Below, piece after piece: positions 51,101 through 59,877 of a stretch of 64,000 bases of DNA. Location: the NCBI GenBank assembly GCA_913048435.1, contig CAJWWC010000003.1, positions 49,553-113,552 on the forward strand, given 5' to 3'. The notes under the pieces were generated by a model that had not been told where the DNA came from, made no database searches, and worked only from the letters and a program-made list of their open reading frames with translations. Position 1 is the stretch's first letter, and each line of letters opens with the position of its first letter. A program made the position numbers and the translations under genes. Source of the DNA: an uncultured Flavobacteriales bacterium (GTDB taxonomy: Bacteria; Bacteroidota; Bacteroidia; Flavobacteriales; UBA7312).

Positions 51101-52577
51101 ATCGAATATCTTGATCATATGAATAATTAGATAACTTAATAAAATCCTTTATCAAAAAAACATTATCAATTCCATAATTTTTATTGAATTCATTTATCCT
51201 AACTAACGGATGTTGCTTATCAATACCCAATAATTTATCAAAATATCTCTCGGTGTAATAGCTATTTGATTCAAAAAAAGCTGGTTGACTTGTATTTGTT
51301 GGTAATGTGCCAAAAATAATCTCATCATTGTCAATGTTCCAACTAAATTTTTGAAAGCGCATATTCAAATTGTGATAAGTATTTATGTAAGGAGCAGATG
51401 AAATTCCATTATCATCAGAAATTAAATCTAATCTTCTTTCATAAATATTATAAATTAAATTAACACCAGAATGAATGATTGAATCATTAATTAAAATTAC
51501 CTTAACCGAAGTATTTGAAGCCATAACTCGATTACCTGTAACGGCAATTCTTTCTGATGATGTTCTTATAAAAGGTTGTCCATCACGATAAAAAATTAAA
51601 CTTGCTAACTGACCATCTCCTCCCTTAGAAACAAATCGGTTTCCGTACAATGAGTAACCGCCTTCAAAGTCTACATCATCAATCAAATCAGACAATGTAA
51701 TTTTCTTGTCGTAAGAATCAAATTTAGGATAAGATACCTTCAAATCCTTTTTATTCTTTTCAATAAGTTTATTCTCAAGTGAACCAAGAATTGGTTTATC
51801 ATCAAATACCATTAAATTAAAGAAACTTACAGAGTCAGCAGAAAAACTTGGTTTTTTAAGGGCTATGTAATAATCTGAAAGTTCAGCATAGACTTCAGAA
51901 AAACTGTATCCTGCCTTACGCCAATCTACAAGACCATTTTCACCACGCCATGCACCTTCAAGTGGATAAAAAACACCAGTAGTATTTGATATCGTCATTG
52001 TATCATTTCTTGCAACACAAATTAAATCAGTAGATTTATCAAATTTAATAATTGGAATACTATCTTGAATAGAAAATTGATAATTCATATTTGTTGTATA
52101 CCAATTCAAAGAGCGGTTTCTAAAAATAGTTTTTTGAGAAAATAAAATATCAGAAAGAGTGTAAAATTTAAGTAAACTTGAGGTAGGAAAATTTTCAATC
52201 ATTAAACTAGCTGAAGCTGACCAATTATTAAACTGGGTGTCAAAGGATTCAGCTGATGCAAAAGATACTACAGCTTTTAATAAAGTCTTAAAATGTGTTG
52301 GTCTTTTTCTGTCTTTCAACATTTTATTGGACAACTTAATGATTGAGGATTTTTTATCATAAGAAAAGGTTTTACCCTGCCACATTTTAGAAAACTTTTT
52401 CATCATTTTCTTAGTATCTTCAGACGCAGAACCCTTCGACATAAAGGAATTGATTTCCTCTAAAAAGACCTTGTAGTCATCGCTAAACACCTTCAACCTC
52501 TGGTTTGATTGTGCAAAGACAGAAGATGCTAAAATCAAAAAAGATAATAGAAATGTTAGTTTTTTAATAGCTTTCAT
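48144..52577 (-). CDS. Very large secreted beta-rich hypothetical protein
   Basis: Signal peptide MKAIKKLTFLLSFLILASSVFAQ; ~1477 aa of short beta-type segments; start at 52577 overlaps the prmA stop (ATGA). Confidence 0.88.
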   Translation of the reverse strand: MKAIKKLTFLLSFLILASSVFAQSNQRLKVFSDDYKVFLEEINSFMSKGSASEDTKKMMKKFSKMWQGKTFSYDKKSSIIKLSNKMLKDRKRPTHFKTLLKAVVSFASAESFDTQFNNWSASASLMIENFPTSSLLKFYTLSDILFSQKTIFRNRSLNWYTTNMNYQFSIQDSIPIIKFDKSTDLICVARNDTMTISNTTGVFYPLEGAWRGENGLVDWRKAGYSFSEVYAELSDYYIALKKPSFSADSVSFFNLMVFDDKPILGSLENKLIEKNKKDLKVSYPKFDSYDKKITLSDLIDDVDFEGGYSLYGNRFVSKGGDGQLASLIFYRDGQPFIRTSSERIAVTGNRVMASNTSVKVILINDSIIHSGVNLIYNIYERRLDLISDDNGISSAPYINTYHNLNMRFQKFSWNIDNDEIIFGTLPTNTSQPAFFESNSYYTERYFDKLLGIDKQHPLVRINEFNKNYGIDNVFLIKDFIKLSNYSYDQDIRFLMNLAKKGFITYNSTLGTVTVLDNVERYIMAKSKKEDYDVIKFKSIFPINNINAKLDLNSMDLTILNVKDISLSEIRDVGVFPNNGEIVIKKGLDFELSGRIEAGKKRFVIKSENINFDYQNFKMLFSEARTSIRVPNNNNKYDSEGNLELDKLYNQITITNGELLIDTNINKSGVWKKNFPEYPMLRSYNRSKVFYDDVDILGGVYNRDNFYFELDPFQIDSLDSYNRSSLSFSGEFYSGNILPVFRQELRVQKDNSLGFEIDISKDSLELYGGKGFFHSKNKLTLNKSGLRSKGGFDYLSSTTFSDNYILFLDSMITHANFFDIEKSLNVVEFPKVSGKTIYEHWKPYDDILIIENKADDFLLYSNELRLDGSLFLQPRGLSGSGNIKLEDSELSSDLYRFNHNEFNSDTADFVLYRSDNSEAIAFESINLRTEINLLKRNGIFQSNGKKSFVSFPENQYVCFIDELKWSMDSSLLELGIPGGGVGSKFVSTHPDQDSLSFVSKMASYNLKDYIIKADKVDEIYVADAIIYPPNGSVVVETDAKMRTFNDASILVNRNARYHELFDADVTIYGSKNYKGNASVNYKGRGIDEQLIRFDTLYVDSTHQSVGIGKISQDDGFKFNPKFLFKGSVKMEGLMQDFYFDGAFQVQHECYLIKDGWVKFGDYVGVEDIQLPIGSEVLDDNGQNLYFGPIMTENKIYPAFLSRLEKESDLVIMPLSGYLSYDVNRSLFVVEDKTDSLSSKFSMSNEGCVMKGDGKLNFGLDLGQVELSTFGNFNYNAIDNSFKSKCMLSLDFYISKDALEFMGQDLFNDPMADELEMKESFYVPNFNRIFNNNDYSFEYELYGQFDKLPSQLKKTLFFYDINLFWDNENSSIISKKMLGLGNIVDFQINKLYKGRLELNRDFSGDIFNVYLETDIGEWYFFTYSNDLLQSRSSIEDYNISILEVKSKKRKLQAKNYQPEYKYDLSSEVDVDNFKKRFFR

Positions 52578-53398
52578 AGTTTTTTGAATTTTGCTGTTAC
52601 CCAATTATTTCTGGAATTGTGACCAATATATTTTAATCGTTGTAAATTAGCTTCATGCTTTATCAAGTCTAAATCTTGTTCGTAGAAACCACTAAACAAA
52701 ATCAAACCATTTTCATTTAAATGGCTTGAATATGTATTCATATCTTTAATCAATATATTTCTATTGATATTAGCTAAAATTATATTGAACTTTCCATCAA
52801 TTTTTTCTTTACCACCTTTATGTATTACTATTTGTGAACTTCTGTTAATACTGATATTTTCTAATGCATTGTTATAAGCATATTCTTCAATATCAATAGC
52901 AACAACCTTTTTAGCACCTAGTTGGTCCGCTAATATTGCCAAAACTGCTGTGCCACACCCCATATCTAACACTATCTTATCAAAAAAGTTTAATCCTAGC
53001 ATTAACTCTATCATACCATGAGTTGTAGCGTGATGCCCTGTTCCAAAAGACATTTTTGGGGTGATAATAATTTCATAATCTACATCTTCAAGTGGTTGAT
53101 GAAAAATAGACCGAATACCACACTTTTTACCTATAATTATTGGCTGAAAATCAGATTCCCATTTGGCATTCCAATTTTGTTGCTTTATAACTTTATGATT
53201 GATAGTAATCTTACAATTAAGTTGATTACAGATTTTTTTTATATCAGAGAAATTAAAATCATCTTGTTTAATATAACCTCTCACTCCCTCCTCGATATTC
53301 TCAAAGCTTTCAAAATCTAGTTCAGAAAGATAGGCAATAAGAATTTCACTCCAAGGATTTAGAGGCTTAAATGAAAATATAACTTCTTTATACTTCAT
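52574..53398 (-). CDS. prmA: Ribosomal protein L11 methyltransferase
   Basis: MSFGTGHHATTHGMIELML...VLDMGCGTAVLAILADQLGAKKVVAIDIEEYAYNNALEN...ILANINRNILI. Confidence 0.94.
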   Translation of the reverse strand: MKYKEVIFSFKPLNPWSEILIAYLSELDFESFENIEEGVRGYIKQDDFNFSDIKKICNQLNCKITINHKVIKQQNWNAKWESDFQPIIIGKKCGIRSIFHQPLEDVDYEIIITPKMSFGTGHHATTHGMIELMLGLNFFDKIVLDMGCGTAVLAILADQLGAKKVVAIDIEEYAYNNALENISINRSSQIVIHKGGKEKIDGKFNIILANINRNILIKDMNTYSSHLNENGLILFSGFYEQDLDLIKHEANLQRLKYIGHNSRNNWVTAKFKKL

Positions 53399-54147
53399 TA
53401 AAATGCGTTAATAATTTGATAAAAGTCATTAGCATTTAAAGAGGCACCACCAATCAAACCGCCATCAACATCTTCTTTAGAAAAAATATCCTGAGCGTTA
53501 CTTGGCTTACAACTACCGCCATATAAAATTGATAGACCTCTAGATAGCTCTAATCCATATTTTTGCGTAAAAATTGAACGAATGAAGGCATGCATCTCTT
53601 GGGCTTGATCTGAACTAGCTGTAACACCTGTTCCTATAGCCCAAACCGGTTCGTATGCAATGACTAACTTAGACATTTGCTCACCAGACAAATGAAACAA
53701 GACATCTTCAATCTGTGATTTGACTACCATAAAATGATTGCCAGACTCTCTATCTGAAAGTGTTTCTCCACAACAGTAAATAACTATCAAATCATCCATT
53801 AAACATAAATCTACCTTTTTAGCTAAATCAGAATTATTTTCTTTGTGAAATATTCTTCTTTCCGAGTGTCCTAGAATGACGTATTTAGCGCCAGTAGATT
53901 GTATCATTTTAGTAGATATTTCTCCAGTAAATGCACCGCTTTCTTGAGCACTACAATTTTGCGCACTCACACTATACTTTTTTGAAATAGAGGTTATCTT
54001 TTCAAGGTGAGTAAAAGGCACTCCCAAAATTACTTCTACATCTATTGAAGATGATATTAGTTTTTCTATTAATTCATTAGCCAAAATAATACCTTCATTC
54101 AAATTTTTATTCATTTTCCAGTTTCCTGCTACAATTTTTTTTCTCAT
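53398..54147 (-). CDS. tpiA: Triose-phosphate isomerase
   Basis: KIVAGNWKMNKN...VILGHSERRIFHKE...IAYEPVWAIGTG...ILYGGSCKPSNA...DGGLIGGASL. Confidence 0.97.
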   Translation of the reverse strand: MRKKIVAGNWKMNKNLNEGIILANELIEKLISSSIDVEVILGVPFTHLEKITSISKKYSVSAQNCSAQESGAFTGEISTKMIQSTGAKYVILGHSERRIFHKENNSDLAKKVDLCLMDDLIVIYCCGETLSDRESGNHFMVVKSQIEDVLFHLSGEQMSKLVIAYEPVWAIGTGVTASSDQAQEMHAFIRSIFTQKYGLELSRGLSILYGGSCKPSNAQDIFSKEDVDGGLIGGASLNANDFYQIINAF

Positions 54148-54148
54148 T

Positions 54149-55225
54149 TTAACTCATTCTAATTCTAGGGTCTAACCATGCGTATATTAGGTCAACCACA
54201 ATGTTAATAATTATAAACATTAGCGCAATTGTCAATACACATCCCATTATTACGGGTAAGTCTAATTGATTTAATGCATCAACAATTTCTTTACCTATAC
54301 CATTCCATGCAAATATATATTCAACAAAAACAGCCCCAGCTAATAAACTAGCAAACCATCCAGATACGGCTGTAACAACCGGATTTAGTGAATTTTTTAA
54401 AACATGCTTTCTTAACACTTTAACAAAAGATAAACCTTTGGCAAAAGCCGTACGTACATAATCTTGTGTTAAGGTTTCTAAAAAAGATGCTCTCGTTAAT
54501 TGTAAAATTACCGCTAAAGGTCTTACACCTAATGTTATAGCTGGAAGTATAAGGTTAGATAAACTTAGAAACTCTCCCCTTCCATAATCATCCACAGAGT
54601 ACAAACTACCTGTCATGTTTAAGCCTGTTAAGTGGTTCAACACAAAACCAAACAACCAAGCAATTATTATTGCAGAAAAAAACGATGGTACTGACATTCC
54701 TAAGACTCCAAAAAAAAGAACCAACTTGTCAATCCAACTGTCTTTGAAGATAGCAGCCAATACACCTATAAAAACACCAAGTACGACAGCAAAAAGTATT
54801 GAAGAAAGTGCAAGGACTACAGTATTGGGTAATGTGTCAGAAATAATATGACTAACTAATCTACCAGACTTTTTAAAAGATTTCTTTAGATAAGGAAATT
54901 TGATTACGATGTCTGTATGTTTAATCGAATATAACTTAAAGTAACTGTATGGTTTGGATTCAAGTTTAGAATAGTCATTAAGTTTTTGTGAGTGTAAGGA
55001 AATTGGAGACAAATCATTGAGGTATAAAACATATTGTGTAAAGAGTGGCTTATCAAAGCCATATTTGGCTCTTATATTTTTTAACTGCTCAGAATCTTCC
55101 CTTTGATCTAACATCATTCTTGCAGGGTCACCAGGCAAAATATTAAAGAGTATAAACACTACTGTTACTACTCCCCACATGACTAGGAAACCATAACTTA
55201 GACGTTTGATGACAAATGCTAACAA
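54149..55225 (-). CDS. Peptide-type ABC transporter permease (OppB/DppB-like)
   Basis: FILFNILPGDPARMMLDQRED...LQLTRASFLETLTQDYVRTAFAKGLSFVKVLRKHVLKNSLNPVVT...VEYIFAWNGIGKEIVDALNQLDLPVIMG. Confidence 0.93.
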   Translation of the reverse strand: MLAFVIKRLSYGFLVMWGVVTVVFILFNILPGDPARMMLDQREDSEQLKNIRAKYGFDKPLFTQYVLYLNDLSPISLHSQKLNDYSKLESKPYSYFKLYSIKHTDIVIKFPYLKKSFKKSGRLVSHIISDTLPNTVVLALSSILFAVVLGVFIGVLAAIFKDSWIDKLVLFFGVLGMSVPSFFSAIIIAWLFGFVLNHLTGLNMTGSLYSVDDYGRGEFLSLSNLILPAITLGVRPLAVILQLTRASFLETLTQDYVRTAFAKGLSFVKVLRKHVLKNSLNPVVTAVSGWFASLLAGAVFVEYIFAWNGIGKEIVDALNQLDLPVIMGCVLTIALMFIIINIVVDLIYAWLDPRIRMS

Positions 55226-55231
55226 AACTAA

Positions 55232-56359
55232 TTATTGAACTTCTATATCACTTAAAGATGGAAAATCATTATGATGCCATTTTCCCATAATTGTTCCTTT
55301 TTGCAGATACATTAAACCTGGATTTGAACGAATCATTGTTTTTAAAGTGGTTTCATCTGTAAAATAAAATAAATATTCTATGTTGTTTTTTTCTGCAAAA
55401 GCTAAAATATTTTCATCGCTCGAAGCACACAAAGCATAGAAAGAAATGCCTGCAGTTTGACAATCTTTATAAAAAGCATTAATTACTTCTTGTTTAAAAG
55501 AAGAGCTTTTATCAATGTTATAGCAAATCAATAGAAATACATTGTCCTCATTAAGAATTGAGTATGTGTAATCAATACCATCTTTAAAAATAGAAAAATC
55601 TTTAATCGGTGGCTCATAGCCTTCTTGTAAAACAATGATTTTATCTGTTGCTTCAATAAAATCAAAATCCTGCCACTTATCTTGATAATCTGTTGAAAGC
55701 ATCTCCGAAACCTCACCAGTTACTTTGTTTTTAACCACATAGTAATAGGCTTCTTCGGTACATGGTAATTCTAATTCATTACAAGATTTCATTCCATTAG
55801 TTATGTTATTGCCAATAGCATAAGGTCTAAAATCTTTTATTGGTAAATGTCTGTAAGTATGAACTATAAATGCAAAACTGAAAAAAGAAATGATAGCTAA
55901 AAACATATTTTCCATTTTACTATTTAATAAAGGTTTAATATACTTCTCCCCCAGGAAAAGAATAGAAATAAAAAATAATAAAATTAAGTCTTTTATGAAT
56001 GATCCCCATGGAGTCAATTTGATAGCATCTCCAAAACAGCCGCAGTCAGTTACTTTATTATAAAATGCTGAGTAAAAAGTTAGAAATGTAAAGAAAAGAA
56101 TCATTAGCATCAAAGACCAATTAGCTAGCTTAGGACGTGCTCCAATAAGAACCATAACACCAACTACAACTTCGAAAATACAAATACCTGCAGCCATTAC
56201 AAAAGCTAGTGGTATTAAAAACTCTAAATTGAGTACATCGGCAGAAAAGTATTCTTCAAGTTTGTATGAAAAGCCAAGAGCATCATTGGCTTTGATGAGA
56301 CCTGAAATAATAAAAAGAACTCCTACTAAAAATCTAGATAAATAAGTTAAAATTTTCAT
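55232..56359 (-). CDS. DoxX-like/BT_3928 family membrane protein with C-terminal thioredoxin-like region
   Basis: MKILTYLSRFLVGVLFIISGLIKANDALGFSYKLEEYF...FNKVTDCGCFGDAIKLTPWGSFIKD pattern. Confidence 0.85.
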   Translation of the reverse strand: MKILTYLSRFLVGVLFIISGLIKANDALGFSYKLEEYFSADVLNLEFLIPLAFVMAAGICIFEVVVGVMVLIGARPKLANWSLMLMILFFTFLTFYSAFYNKVTDCGCFGDAIKLTPWGSFIKDLILLFFISILFLGEKYIKPLLNSKMENMFLAIISFFSFAFIVHTYRHLPIKDFRPYAIGNNITNGMKSCNELELPCTEEAYYYVVKNKVTGEVSEMLSTDYQDKWQDFDFIEATDKIIVLQEGYEPPIKDFSIFKDGIDYTYSILNEDNVFLLICYNIDKSSSFKQEVINAFYKDCQTAGISFYALCASSDENILAFAEKNNIEYLFYFTDETTLKTMIRSNPGLMYLQKGTIMGKWHHNDFPSLSDIEVQ

Positions 56360-56360
56360 A

Positions 56361-56894
56361 TTATTTAAGTTTAATAAGTGCAAAAATAGAATAGTTAATC
56401 ATATCGAAATAATTAGCATCAATTCCTTCAGAAATCAGAGTTTTACCTTGATTATCTTCAATTTGTTTAATTCTCAGAAGTTTCTGAAGTATTAAATCAG
56501 TCAAAGAGCTGACCCTCATATCTCGCCAAGCCTCACCATAATCGTGATTCTTAGACTTCATCAGTTTTTTAGATTCAGCGTGGTATTTTTCATAAAGCTT
56601 TTGTACTTCATTGTTTGCCAAATCAGGCTTTTCTGCAATACCCTTTTCTAACTGAATAAGTGCAATGATGGAATAATTGACAATACCAATGAACTCATTT
56701 CTTATATCTTCACCAACCTTTTGAAAGCCATTTATTTCGATACTACGTATTCTTTGGGCTTTAATAAAAATTTGATCAGTTAGTGAGGACAATCTTAATA
56801 TTCGCCAAGCACAACCATAATCTTTCATTTTTTTGATAAAAATATCCTTACATTTGGCTGATATCACATCATATTCACTAATGGTTTGTTCCAT
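56361..56894 (-). CDS. DUF1599 domain protein
   Basis: Duplicated motif DYGCAWRILRLSSLTDQIFIKAQRIRSIE / DYGEAWRDMRVSSLTDLILQKLLRIKQIE. Confidence 0.9.
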   Translation of the reverse strand: MEQTISEYDVISAKCKDIFIKKMKDYGCAWRILRLSSLTDQIFIKAQRIRSIEINGFQKVGEDIRNEFIGIVNYSIIALIQLEKGIAEKPDLANNEVQKLYEKYHAESKKLMKSKNHDYGEAWRDMRVSSLTDLILQKLLRIKQIEDNQGKTLISEGIDANYFDMINYSIFALIKLK

Positions 56895-56915
56895 ATTTCG
56901 ATTTTGATTTGAATA

Positions 56916-57776
56916 ATGAATAAAAATAAAAATTTAAACACTCCTAAAACGATAGATTGTAACTCAAAATTGCTTGATTTATCAACACCGTCAATAATGG
57001 GTATTTTAAACCTAACTGACGATTCTTTTTATGATGGCGGAAAACATAATTCTGTAAAAAAAGCACTTCTGCAAACCGAAAAAATGCTGGATGATGGAGC
57101 TAATATCATCGATATAGGAGCCTATTCTTCTCGACCCAATTCCATTCACATTAGTATTGATGAGGAGTGGCAGAGATTAGAAAAGACACTTCAAATTATT
57201 AACAAAGAATTTCCTTATGTAATACTTTCAGTAGATACATTTCGTTCAGAAATTGCATGGCGAAGTGTAGATAATGGAGCAGATATAATAAATGATATTT
57301 CAGCTGGAAATTTAGACCAAGAAATGTTTGATGTTGTTGCAGATTTAAATATTCCTTACATAATGATGCATATGCAAGGTACTCCACAAACAATGCAAAA
57401 TAATCCTTATTACAATTGCATTGAAAAAGAAGTGGTTAACTATTTTTTAAGAAAAGTGAAAACACTTCAACAAAAAGGTCTAAATAAAATCATATTAGAT
57501 CCTGGATTTGGATTTGGTAAAACAGTTGAACATAATTACCAATTGTTAAATAAGCTAGAGGAACTTCATGCTCTAGAATTACCCCTATTAGTTGGTGTTT
57601 CAAGAAAATCAATGGTATATAAGGTTTTAGGAACAGATGCTACAAATTCTCTCAACGGAACAACCACTATTCATACTTTGTGTTTAAGTAAAGGCGTATC
57701 AATTCTTAGAGTACACGACGTAAAAGAAGCTGTTGAATGTGTAAAATTAATTAACTTCGCCAAAAACCAATTATAA
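56916..57776 (+). CDS. folP: Dihydropteroate synthase
   Basis: SIMGILNLTDDSFYDGGKH...MLDDGANIIDIGAYSSRPNS...IINDISAG...IMMHMQGTPQTMQ...ILDPGFGFGKTVEHNYQLL. Confidence 0.95.
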   Translation: MNKNKNLNTPKTIDCNSKLLDLSTPSIMGILNLTDDSFYDGGKHNSVKKALLQTEKMLDDGANIIDIGAYSSRPNSIHISIDEEWQRLEKTLQIINKEFPYVILSVDTFRSEIAWRSVDNGADIINDISAGNLDQEMFDVVADLNIPYIMMHMQGTPQTMQNNPYYNCIEKEVVNYFLRKVKTLQQKGLNKIILDPGFGFGKTVEHNYQLLNKLEELHALELPLLVGVSRKSMVYKVLGTDATNSLNGTTTIHTLCLSKGVSILRVHDVKEAVECVKLINFAKNQL

Positions 57777-58550
57777 ATGGGTTTCTTAGAATTTAACATA
57801 TTAGATATATTAGACATATTATTGGTTACATTTCTTCTTTTTCAATTGTACAAATTGATAAAAGGTACTGTAGCAATTCGTATTTTTATTGGCATTGCAG
57901 CCATATACCTTATGTGGAAGTTAGTTGAAGCCTTACAAATGGAATTGTTAGGTGAAATTTTGGGACAGTTTATAGGGGTTGGTGTTCTAGCAGTAATTAT
58001 TGTTTTTCAGCAAGAATTAAGACGCTTTTTATTAATGATAGGAAATACTAAATTTTTCTCTAAAGATGGAGTTTTAAAATTTAATTGGATAAATGAGGAA
58101 AATGTTGCAGAGGTGAAAATTTCGGACATTGTTAGAGCATGTGAAGAAATGGCAAAAACAAAAACTGGTGCAATTATAGTTATTACTAGAGAAAATGGAT
58201 TATCTAATTACATTGATACTGGAGAAATAATTAACGCTAAAACATCCAATTTATTTTTGCAAAGTATCTTTTTCAAAAATAGTCCCTTACATGACGGTGC
58301 AGTTATTATCACTGGCGAAACCATCAAAGCAGCTAGATGTGTTCTTCCTGCTATAGAAAATGACAGCTTTCCTTCAAATTTAGGTATGAGACACAGAGCA
58401 GCTGCTGGAATAACAGAAAATACCGATTCAATAGCAATTGTTGTATCTGAAGAAAAAGGTAAGATCTCTGTAGCCCACAATGGAAAACTAGAGATTAGCT
58501 TATCTGCCAAACAACTAAAAGAATTCTTACAAAAAAAATTACATCAATAA
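57777..58550 (+). CDS. cdaA: Diadenylate cyclase CdaA
   Basis: Three N-terminal TMs; LHDGAVIITGETIKAARCVLP and LGMRHRAAAGITE (DGA and RHR motifs). Confidence 0.94.
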   Translation: MGFLEFNILDILDILLVTFLLFQLYKLIKGTVAIRIFIGIAAIYLMWKLVEALQMELLGEILGQFIGVGVLAVIIVFQQELRRFLLMIGNTKFFSKDGVLKFNWINEENVAEVKISDIVRACEEMAKTKTGAIIVITRENGLSNYIDTGEIINAKTSNLFLQSIFFKNSPLHDGAVIITGETIKAARCVLPAIENDSFPSNLGMRHRAAAGITENTDSIAIVVSEEKGKISVAHNGKLEISLSAKQLKEFLQKKLHQ

Positions 58551-59873
58551 CTAGCTTTTCAGTCTGGGATCAAGTGCATCTCTTAGACCTTCACCTATTA
58601 AGTTATAAATTGTTATGGTTAAGAAGATAGCAAATCCAGGAAACATTACTAACCACCAGGCTTCAAACTCTTGACGCCCTAAATTTAATAAAGATCCCCA
58701 AGTTACTACATCATCTGGAACACCAATTCCTAAAAATGATAAAGAACTTTCTATGAGTATTGCTGATGCAACACCAAAGGCAATAGATACAAACACAGGT
58801 GCTAGTGCATTAGGTAAAGCATGTTTAGCAATAGCTCTAAAGTTTGAATATCCAAGAGATTTTGCAGCTTGAACGTACTCTAGTTCTCTTATGCGTAAAA
58901 ACTCAGCTCGTGTAAATCGTGCAATACCAGTCCATGAAGTAAGACCAATAATTACCATAACTAACCATATACTTCTCACGAAAATAGCAGATATGGTAAT
59001 AATTAGAATTAGTCTAGGAATTGAGTTTAAAATCTCAATACCTCTAGATACAAAAGTATCAATTGGCACACTAACTTCTTTAGCTAACAAGCCAAATTTA
59101 AATACTCTAGATAAAAGACGCATTCCTACTATGATAACAGCAATTAAAATTAAAGAAATAAAGAGTTCCCAAATTCCATTTCCTGAACTAAAGGCATTTG
59201 ATAATGTGTATTTTCTAACACCAAATGCATAAAAGAAAGCTAAGAACACTCCTAACAATGTAAAGTAGTACTTAGAGCGAGGCATTAATAAATTTCTATC
59301 ACCAAAGAAACCAGCCAATGCCCCCAAAAAGACCCCAATAATACTTGCTATACCCATAGCTAATACTCCTACCAAAAGTGATATTCGAGTACCATGAATT
59401 AGTCCTGACGCTAAATCTCTACCAATGTTATCAGTTCCCATGATGTGCCTTAAGCGGTTAGGAATGGCCACAATTTCATTATCACTATTTTTATACCGTT
59501 GTTCATCAAATGGCGATACGTATTCTCTGTTATATCTGTCACCCTTGTCAGGAGAATAAGGTATAGGTGCCCACATAACTTTTTCAAAGTCTAACTTCCT
59601 CCAATCTGTAATATCAAACTGAAGTACTTCAACAAGACCTGTTTCTGGATTTACTACAGAATCTAACTTAGATGGATTAACTAAAGTGGAAAATGCAGGA
59701 TAAAAGGTTTCCCCTTTGTATTTACAATACAAAGGTTGATCATTAGCTATTATGGGCGCAAATAATGCTATAAAAACTAATGAAATCAAAATGTACAAGG
59801 ATATCAAGGCAGGTTTGTTTTTCTTAAATTGCTGCCAAGCATATTTTTTAAATGAAAAATTTCTCTGTTCCAT
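58551..59873 (-). CDS. Peptide-type ABC transporter permease (OppC/DppC-like)
   Basis: IMGTDNIGRDLASGLIHGTRISLLVGVLA...LIITISAIFVRSIWLVMVIIGLTSWTGIARFTRAEFLRIRELEYVQAAKSLGYSNFRAIAKHALPNALAPV. Confidence 0.94.
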   Translation of the reverse strand: MEQRNFSFKKYAWQQFKKNKPALISLYILISLVFIALFAPIIANDQPLYCKYKGETFYPAFSTLVNPSKLDSVVNPETGLVEVLQFDITDWRKLDFEKVMWAPIPYSPDKGDRYNREYVSPFDEQRYKNSDNEIVAIPNRLRHIMGTDNIGRDLASGLIHGTRISLLVGVLAMGIASIIGVFLGALAGFFGDRNLLMPRSKYYFTLLGVFLAFFYAFGVRKYTLSNAFSSGNGIWELFISLILIAVIIVGMRLLSRVFKFGLLAKEVSVPIDTFVSRGIEILNSIPRLILIITISAIFVRSIWLVMVIIGLTSWTGIARFTRAEFLRIRELEYVQAAKSLGYSNFRAIAKHALPNALAPVFVSIAFGVASAILIESSLSFLGIGVPDDVVTWGSLLNLGRQEFEAWWLVMFPGFAIFLTITIYNLIGEGLRDALDPRLKS

Positions 59874-59877
59874 GGTT

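Noticed and set aside
56361-56894. Internal duplication in the DUF1599 protein as a novelty
   Set aside because: Two copies of the motif per protein appear to be normal for this family.
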